The notes under the pieces were generated by a model that was not told where the DNA came from, made no database searches, and saw nothing but the letters and a program-made list of their open reading frames with translations. A stretch of DNA of 16,093 bases from JAGVYE01 sp964502785. Lineage in GTDB: Archaea; Nanobdellota; Nanobdellia; Woesearchaeales; GW2011-AR9. The stretch spans positions 1 through 16,093 of the forward strand of contig CAZCXW010000027.1 in NCBI GenBank assembly GCA_964502785.1. Reading direction: 5' to 3'. The position numbers and the translations under genes were made by a program. How positions within the stretch are numbered: the stretch's first letter is position 1; every line of letters begins with the position of its first letter. Of this stretch, positions 11,256 to 16,093 are shown in pieces.

Positions 11256-13952
11256 ATGAGAATCCTCACCATTCATGCTAATTACATTGAATTTGAAGCG
11301 ACACGGAAAGCGTTTAAAGGAGCAGAGGAAGACATCGAAAAAGGGAAAAAAAGAGTAGACGAATGTTTAGTTGTGTTCACTGCCGTCGAGAAACGAGATG
11401 AAGCAAATCCGGAAGCCATTGTTCTGCGTTATCTTAAAGAAATTAAAGACGTCGCTGCGCAAGTGAAAGCCAAAACGATTGTCCTTTACCCATATGCTCA
11501 TTTAAGTTCAAATTTATCATCTCCAGCTGTTGCTGAAAAGATCATGAAAGACGCAGAGAACATCCTTTGTAAAGAAAAAGAGTATGCCGTTCATCGAGCG
11601 CCTTTTGGTTGGTACAAAGCATTTACGATAGCCAATAAAGGACATCCATTGTCGGAATTGAGCAGAGAATTTGGTCCGGAACAAATTGTTTCAGTTTCAG
11701 CAGTTTCAAATGAAATATATCACAAACTCATCGAATTACTTGATAAAAACAAAGCAAAGTATCGGCTGATCGAACATTCCCCTGAAGGAAGAACAGAAAT
11801 TGTTAGTCCGATGCGTGGTAACAAACTATCGCAAGCTGCAAAATGTATTGTTGTAACGATTAGGACTGAAAAAGGAAGCAGGCACATTTTAGCCGTAGTT
11901 CCTGGAGACGCAAAAGTCGATTTAAATTTACTGAAAATCTTATTTAAAGGAACATACGCTTCTTTTGCTGATCTCGAGATTGCAGAAAAACTAGCGGGCA
12001 GTGTTTCTGGCACAATCCTGCCGTTTTCATTCAATCCTGAATTAGAATTAATTGTTGATCCTTCTCTGTTAAAAAATGAAGAGATCTTTTTCAATGCCGC
12101 TCGATTAGACCGCTCCCTGGCATTAAGCACTAGCGATTATCAAAAATTGGCGAAACCGCGTCTGGAAAAAATTGCGGCATATTCCGAAGACACAATAAGT
12201 AATTTGAAAAGAGAACACAAAGACGAACCCTTCCAATTCCAACCGAAGCCTTTGATCAAACAGGAAAAAATCCTATGGACTGCCGCCGCTCTTCTCGGTG
12301 TTGCGATTAAAGAACTTTATCCTAACGCAAAAATAGGTTCTATCGGCTTTCATCTAGATCAAGCATACATTGATATTGCCGATGTCAAAATCACTCACGA
12401 ACTTATTCCTAAAGTAGAAAAAAAAGTAATGGAATTAAAGAAAAAAGCAGCGCCGCCATGTCCTTTGCCATTAACATCAATGACCGATTCTTACGCTCTA
12501 GAATTGGCTACCGATGTCGCAAAACAAAGCAAGCCTCTGCAATGGGGTTCCGCCCAATTCGTTCCTTTGATGCCTGACCCTTATATTTCCATAAATGAGA
12601 TCCAGGCCATAAAAATAATGAACATCGGCAGCGCTTACTGGAAAAATAACGAGAATAATCCGCAGCTTTCACGCCTCTATTGCATTGCTTTCTCATCTGA
12701 AAAAGAATTGACAGGATACCTCAAACAGCTCGAGGATGCGCAGAACAGATCGCATCTGAAGATTGGAAAAGAAATGGGCCTTTTTGTCGTGTCCGATCTT
12801 GTTGGTCCGGGATTGCCGTTGCTCGCGCCAAAAGGGATGATCATTCGCAATGAAATTATTAAATTTCTTTGGGAATTGCATAAGGATAAAGGCTATCAGC
12901 AAGTCTGGACGCCGCATATCGCAAAAACAGAATTATACAAAACAAGCGGGCACTGGGAGAAATTCGGTGATGAACTGTTTAAAGTGAAAGGCAAAGTTGA
13001 CGAATTCGTCATGAAACCGATGAATTGCCCGCATCACATGCAGATTTATGATGCTTTTACATGGAGTTACCGCGACCTGCCGATTCGCTTCTTCGAACCA
13101 GGGACGATTTATCGAGATGAAAAGTCAGGACAACTTGTTGGATTGTCAAGAGTGAGAGCAATAACACAGGATGACGGACATTTGTTTTGCCGGAAGTCGC
13201 AAATAACACAAGAAGCAGGAATTATTGTAAAAATTATCCATCAATTTTATCATGCCATCAGCATGGATAAAAATTATTGGGTTTCTCTCTCCGTGAGGGG
13301 AGAAGATCGTTCTAAATATTTAGGAACCGATGAAGTGTGGCAGCTTGCGGAAAGCGCCTTAGAAAAAGCCGCTAAAGAACATAAACTGCCATATAAACGC
13401 AGAGAAGGGGAAGCTGCATTCTACGGGCCAAAGCTGGATTTCATGTTTAAAGACGCCTTAGGAAGGGAATGGCAGTTAGCCACCATCCAATGTGATTTTA
13501 ATCTTCCGGAACGCTTCAATTTATCATATATGAACGAAGAAGGAAAGAAAGAACGTCCTGTTGTGATTCATCGCGCTATCTCTGGTTCTTTAGAACGGTT
13601 CATGAGTATTCTTATTGAACATTTTGCAGGAAAATTCCCCGTATGGTTAAATCCATTGCAAGTGAAAGTACTGACGATTACCGACAAGCACCTTTCATTT
13701 GCCCGAAAAGTCGTTGAGAAGCTGCAAGAGAAAGATATTCGAGTGGAATTGGATGCGCGCACGGAAACGATGGGCAAGAAAATTAGAGACGCACAAATGG
13801 AAAAAGCAAATTATATGATTACCATTGGCGATAAGGAAGTGGAAAAAGAAGTTCTCGCCATTCGCACCCGAGATGGAAAGATGACGTATGATATTCCACT
13901 TGGAAAGTTTATGGATGAGATTATGAAGATAGTTAATGAGAGAAAGAATTAG
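11256..13952 (+). CDS. thrS: Chimeric threonyl-tRNA synthetase with archaeal editing domain, YbaK domain and bacterial-type core (898 aa)
   Basis: It charges tRNA-Thr with threonine, but at 898 aa it is far longer than usual (about 610-650). Residues 1-139 are the archaeal Ser-tRNA-Thr editing domain: YPYAHLSS with His82, FGWYKAF with Tyr120/Lys121, and GHPLSELSR with Glu134. Residues ~145-310 form a YbaK/ProX deacylase domain: RGNKLSQAAK (187-196) with the likely catalytic Lys196, VVPGDAKVDL and GTILPF (252-257). Residues ~330-500 match the bacterial N2 editing domain, but HxxxH has become WTAAA (341-345) and the C/H site has become LMPDPY (438-443). The bacterial-type catalytic core keeps its zinc ligands Cys591 (MNCPHH), His642 (DDGHLF) and His772 (VIHRA); the anticodon-binding domain follows from about 800. 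The bacterial N-terminal TGS domain is missing. No frameshift or stop breaks the chain, so it is one intact gene. Confidence 0.93.
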   Translation: MRILTIHANYIEFEATRKAFKGAEEDIEKGKKRVDECLVVFTAVEKRDEANPEAIVLRYLKEIKDVAAQVKAKTIVLYPYAHLSSNLSSPAVAEKIMKDAENILCKEKEYAVHRAPFGWYKAFTIANKGHPLSELSREFGPEQIVSVSAVSNEIYHKLIELLDKNKAKYRLIEHSPEGRTEIVSPMRGNKLSQAAKCIVVTIRTEKGSRHILAVVPGDAKVDLNLLKILFKGTYASFADLEIAEKLAGSVSGTILPFSFNPELELIVDPSLLKNEEIFFNAARLDRSLALSTSDYQKLAKPRLEKIAAYSEDTISNLKREHKDEPFQFQPKPLIKQEKILWTAAALLGVAIKELYPNAKIGSIGFHLDQAYIDIADVKITHELIPKVEKKVMELKKKAAPPCPLPLTSMTDSYALELATDVAKQSKPLQWGSAQFVPLMPDPYISINEIQAIKIMNIGSAYWKNNENNPQLSRLYCIAFSSEKELTGYLKQLEDAQNRSHLKIGKEMGLFVVSDLVGPGLPLLAPKGMIIRNEIIKFLWELHKDKGYQQVWTPHIAKTELYKTSGHWEKFGDELFKVKGKVDEFVMKPMNCPHHMQIYDAFTWSYRDLPIRFFEPGTIYRDEKSGQLVGLSRVRAITQDDGHLFCRKSQITQEAGIIVKIIHQFYHAISMDKNYWVSLSVRGEDRSKYLGTDEVWQLAESALEKAAKEHKLPYKRREGEAAFYGPKLDFMFKDALGREWQLATIQCDFNLPERFNLSYMNEEGKKERPVVIHRAISGSLERFMSILIEHFAGKFPVWLNPLQVKVLTITDKHLSFARKVVEKLQEKDIRVELDARTETMGKKIRDAQMEKANYMITIGDKEVEKEVLAIRTRDGKMTYDIPLGKFMDEIMKIVNERKN

Positions 13953-14006
13953 TTTTATTTTCGTATTTTATAGTAAGTTGGAAAAAAATATCAATCTGCA
14001 ATAAAC

Positions 14007-15935
14007 TCAGATCTCATAAATCCCTTCCAACGCTTTCCTGATGATTCCTTCGCAGTTGGCAACTTTATTCATCAAGCGGAAATGAGTGCTGGCTTTACGG
14101 ATCTGCCCCAAGCGGTCAAGAATCTGCGTATAGAGGCGGATTAAATCGCCTTCCAGCAGATTTGTGTTACCCAGGACATCAAAGAACGTTTTTCCATAGT
14201 AAATGGGATGAATAATGGTCGTTACTGTTTCTAATTCCAGAAATTTTGGCTCATGGGCAAGGTATTCGTGAGAGTACAAAAGATGCTTTAACTTGCTCAG
14301 CGCATCGTCATGGAATTTCTGCTTAAATTTATACGTTTCACGAGGCTCATACACCAGCGCAGCTAAAATTAAAAGGATTTGGTATTCTTCAAACTGATCA
14401 GCAAGCGGACTGGCAAAAATTTCTCCCATCGTAATCTCATCCGCAAAGACACGGGAAGCAAAAATCCCTTTAACCGTTAAATGCCCCTTTTCAATAAAAC
14501 CAAATTTTGTAAGTTTCTTGATGATGCTGTAATATCGCGACAGGAGAACATTAGTTGGTATTTCCGCGTATTTCTCACCGAATTTCTGATAGGAATAGAA
14601 ACTCAACCGCAAAATCTTTTCAATTTCTTCAGGAGTATGTTTCTCAATAAGATTTAAAACGGTATTTACAGACAACTTAAATTGTGAATGAATCGGTTCG
14701 ATGTCTTTTGTCGTTATCCTTTTCACTTCGTGATAATTAAACGTGGGACGGAAAATCATGCTTACCACGAACCCTTTGTCATCGATTCCCCTTCTTCCGG
14801 CCCTTCCCGCAATTTGAAAATATTCTTTGGTATTGAGAGGGCGAAAACTAAAGCCGTCATATTTGCGCAGAGAATTAAAGCAGACCGTTTTGGTCGGCAT
14901 GTTGATACCTACGGCAAACGTTTCTGTTGTGTAGAGAACGCGAATCAAACCCTTCGCAAAAAGCTCTTCAATCGCTTCTTTAACTATCGGTAATAATCCA
15001 GCATGGTGAAAAGCGATGCCCTGCGGCAATGTCTCTTTAAGGCTCTGAACGGAATTAAGTTTATGCACATCGCTGGGCGCTTCACGCAATTTTTGAACGA
15101 AAAACCCGATGGCCTGATGTTCTTTAGGAAATAAATTCAGCTTGGCCAGCTCTTTAGCTTTTGTTTGGCAGTCACGACGGGAAAAAGAAAAGAAAAAACA
15201 AGGTAATTTTTCAATGCCGAGCTCTTTAATTAATTCGACATGATTAGGCTCTGGGACTCGCTCTCGTTTTTGCTTCTTGCGCCGGCCCATAACCTGATCG
15301 TAATGAGGAACTTCCATTATTTTCTTGATTTTCTCAGGGGTAGTAAGCCCTAATTCAAAGTCATAAAATAAATGTTCCAGCGGCACTTTCCGTTCCGTAG
15401 AAGTAACGGTTCTTACCTGATGCTTCTTGATCGCTTTAATCCATCGACTAAACTCTTCTGCATTTGGAATCGTCGCCGAAAGGCAAAGAAAACGCACCTC
15501 TGCGGAACTATAAATGATAGACTCTTCCCAAACATAACCGCGTTCGATATCATTGATATAATGAATTTCATCAAAAATAACATAAGAAACATTTTTTATT
15601 CCCTCATCCCCGCTAATCGCCATGTTGCGGTAAATCTCTGTAGTCATAATCAGGACCTTCGCCTGCGGATTGATGACGATATCTCCTGTCATTAAGCCAA
15701 TCATTTCTTCCCCATAATCTTTGCAGAAATCTTTATACTTTTGATTAGAGAGAGCTTTAATGGGAGCAGTATAAATAATTTTCCGCTGGTCATTTCGATG
15801 CTTATCAATGATAAAATCAGCGATCAACGTTTTTCCCGAACCTGTTGGAGCAGAAACGACCACCGATTCATTCATTTCTATAGCAGTAATGGCTTCTTCC
15901 TGAAACGGATCTAACGTAAATTCATGAAATTTCAT
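14007..15935 (-). CDS. Ski2/Mtr4-like DExH-box RNA helicase
   Basis: This is a superfamily 2 helicase of 642 aa. Motifs run in order: Q-like LDPFQEEAI (8-16), Walker A APTGSGKT (29-36), APIKALSNQK (57-66), DEIH (122-125), SAT (153-155), the second RecA domain with FHHAGLLP and LYTTETFAVGINMP, and motif VI QIAGRAGRRG (374-383). The C-terminus, around EGDLIRLYTQILDRLGQI (595-612), resembles the DSHCT domain of Ski2/Mtr4 helicases. These unwind RNA, in eukaryotes to feed the exosome; in archaea RNA turnover is the likely role, but that is inference. It is shorter than Mtr4 (about 1,000 aa) because the KOW/arch insertion is absent. The basic loop GRRKKQKRER may bind RNA. It is not the Hel308 type: the DEIH box and the DSHCT-like end point to Ski2/Mtr4. 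It is convergent with thrS across a 54-bp gap. Confidence 0.9.
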   Translation of the reverse strand: MKFHEFTLDPFQEEAITAIEMNESVVVSAPTGSGKTLIADFIIDKHRNDQRKIIYTAPIKALSNQKYKDFCKDYGEEMIGLMTGDIVINPQAKVLIMTTEIYRNMAISGDEGIKNVSYVIFDEIHYINDIERGYVWEESIIYSSAEVRFLCLSATIPNAEEFSRWIKAIKKHQVRTVTSTERKVPLEHLFYDFELGLTTPEKIKKIMEVPHYDQVMGRRKKQKRERVPEPNHVELIKELGIEKLPCFFFSFSRRDCQTKAKELAKLNLFPKEHQAIGFFVQKLREAPSDVHKLNSVQSLKETLPQGIAFHHAGLLPIVKEAIEELFAKGLIRVLYTTETFAVGINMPTKTVCFNSLRKYDGFSFRPLNTKEYFQIAGRAGRRGIDDKGFVVSMIFRPTFNYHEVKRITTKDIEPIHSQFKLSVNTVLNLIEKHTPEEIEKILRLSFYSYQKFGEKYAEIPTNVLLSRYYSIIKKLTKFGFIEKGHLTVKGIFASRVFADEITMGEIFASPLADQFEEYQILLILAALVYEPRETYKFKQKFHDDALSKLKHLLYSHEYLAHEPKFLELETVTTIIHPIYYGKTFFDVLGNTNLLEGDLIRLYTQILDRLGQIRKASTHFRLMNKVANCEGIIRKALEGIYEI

Positions 15936-15953
15936 AAGATAAACCTTATCATT

Positions 15954-15963
15954 ACTTTAAATT
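15954..15963 (-). promoter_or_regulatory. TATA box of the helicase gene
   Basis: The minus strand reads AATTTAAAGT, centred about 24 bp upstream of the ATG at 15935, so the transcript is probably leaderless. A second TATA-like core (CCTTTAAATACG, minus strand, around 16001-16012) lies further upstream and would give a longer leader or serve the other strand. Apart from these, 15936-16093 is AT-rich and I see no gene in it. Confidence 0.4.
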
Positions 15964-16093
15964 TTTTATAATATTCTTAATTCTTTTTAAAGAAGAGTCG
16001 AGACGTATTTAAAGGTGTTGTTGGAATTAAATTAATTTTATTTCTTTTTGGTTCTATATCTATTCCACGATTTTTTTTATTTCTCTATATACG

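Noticed and set aside
1..16093. CRISPR array, tRNA, rRNA, insertion sequence
   Set aside because: No regularly spaced repeats, no T-loop (GTTCGAATC-type) with acceptor pairing, no rRNA-like conserved stretch and no transposase or terminal inverted repeats were found on reading both strands.

Overview
The window looks like part of a small, AT-rich archaeal genome, most likely a DPANN lineage of the Woesearchaeota/Pacearchaeota type. Marker genes are archaeal: a stand-alone Bud32 kinase, an Fcf1-like PIN nuclease, a METTL5-type methylase and a Ski2/Mtr4-type helicase. Several start codons sit about 25-27 bp downstream of a TATA-like box, as expected for leaderless archaeal transcripts. A few genes instead have a short leader with a Shine-Dalgarno sequence. 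Genes are tightly packed: two convergent pairs overlap by 9 bp, and operon neighbours overlap or nearly touch. The lineage is an inference from gene content; no rRNA or tRNA gene was recognised.

Layout. Positions 1-265 hold hairpins, one copy of a 25-bp repeat and a possible small structured RNA. Then come bud32 (+), an unknown gene (-), a possible 29-aa acidic peptide (+), and a two-gene unit of a six-helix membrane protein and a PIN nuclease (+). A K+-independent proton-pumping pyrophosphatase (+) follows, ended by two hairpins and the second copy of the repeat. A coiled-coil/winged-helix regulator (-) and an unknown gene (-) come next, with dyad-rich DNA between them. A METTL5-like RNA methylase (+) is interrupted by an in-frame TGA and a 10-N assembly gap.

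Positions 10591 to 7044 on the minus strand carry purE-purC-purB-like genes in pathway order. They would convert AIR to CAIR, SAICAR and then AICAR. All three are divergent: PurE is about twice the usual length, and PurB has an altered catalytic loop. Just upstream, a 104-aa orphan gene on the same strand has the same 13-bp promoter sequence at nearly the same distance from its start codon.

Positions 11256-13952 encode an unusual 898-aa threonyl-tRNA synthetase. It joins an archaeal-type Ser-editing domain, a YbaK/ProX-type deacylase domain, a bacterial-type second editing domain that has lost its metal/catalytic residues, and a bacterial-type catalytic core with its anticodon-binding domain. 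The window ends with a Ski2/Mtr4-like RNA helicase on the minus strand.

The two strongest candidates for something undescribed are the chimeric ThrRS and the isolated, divergent purE-purC-purB module with its co-promoted orphan gene.
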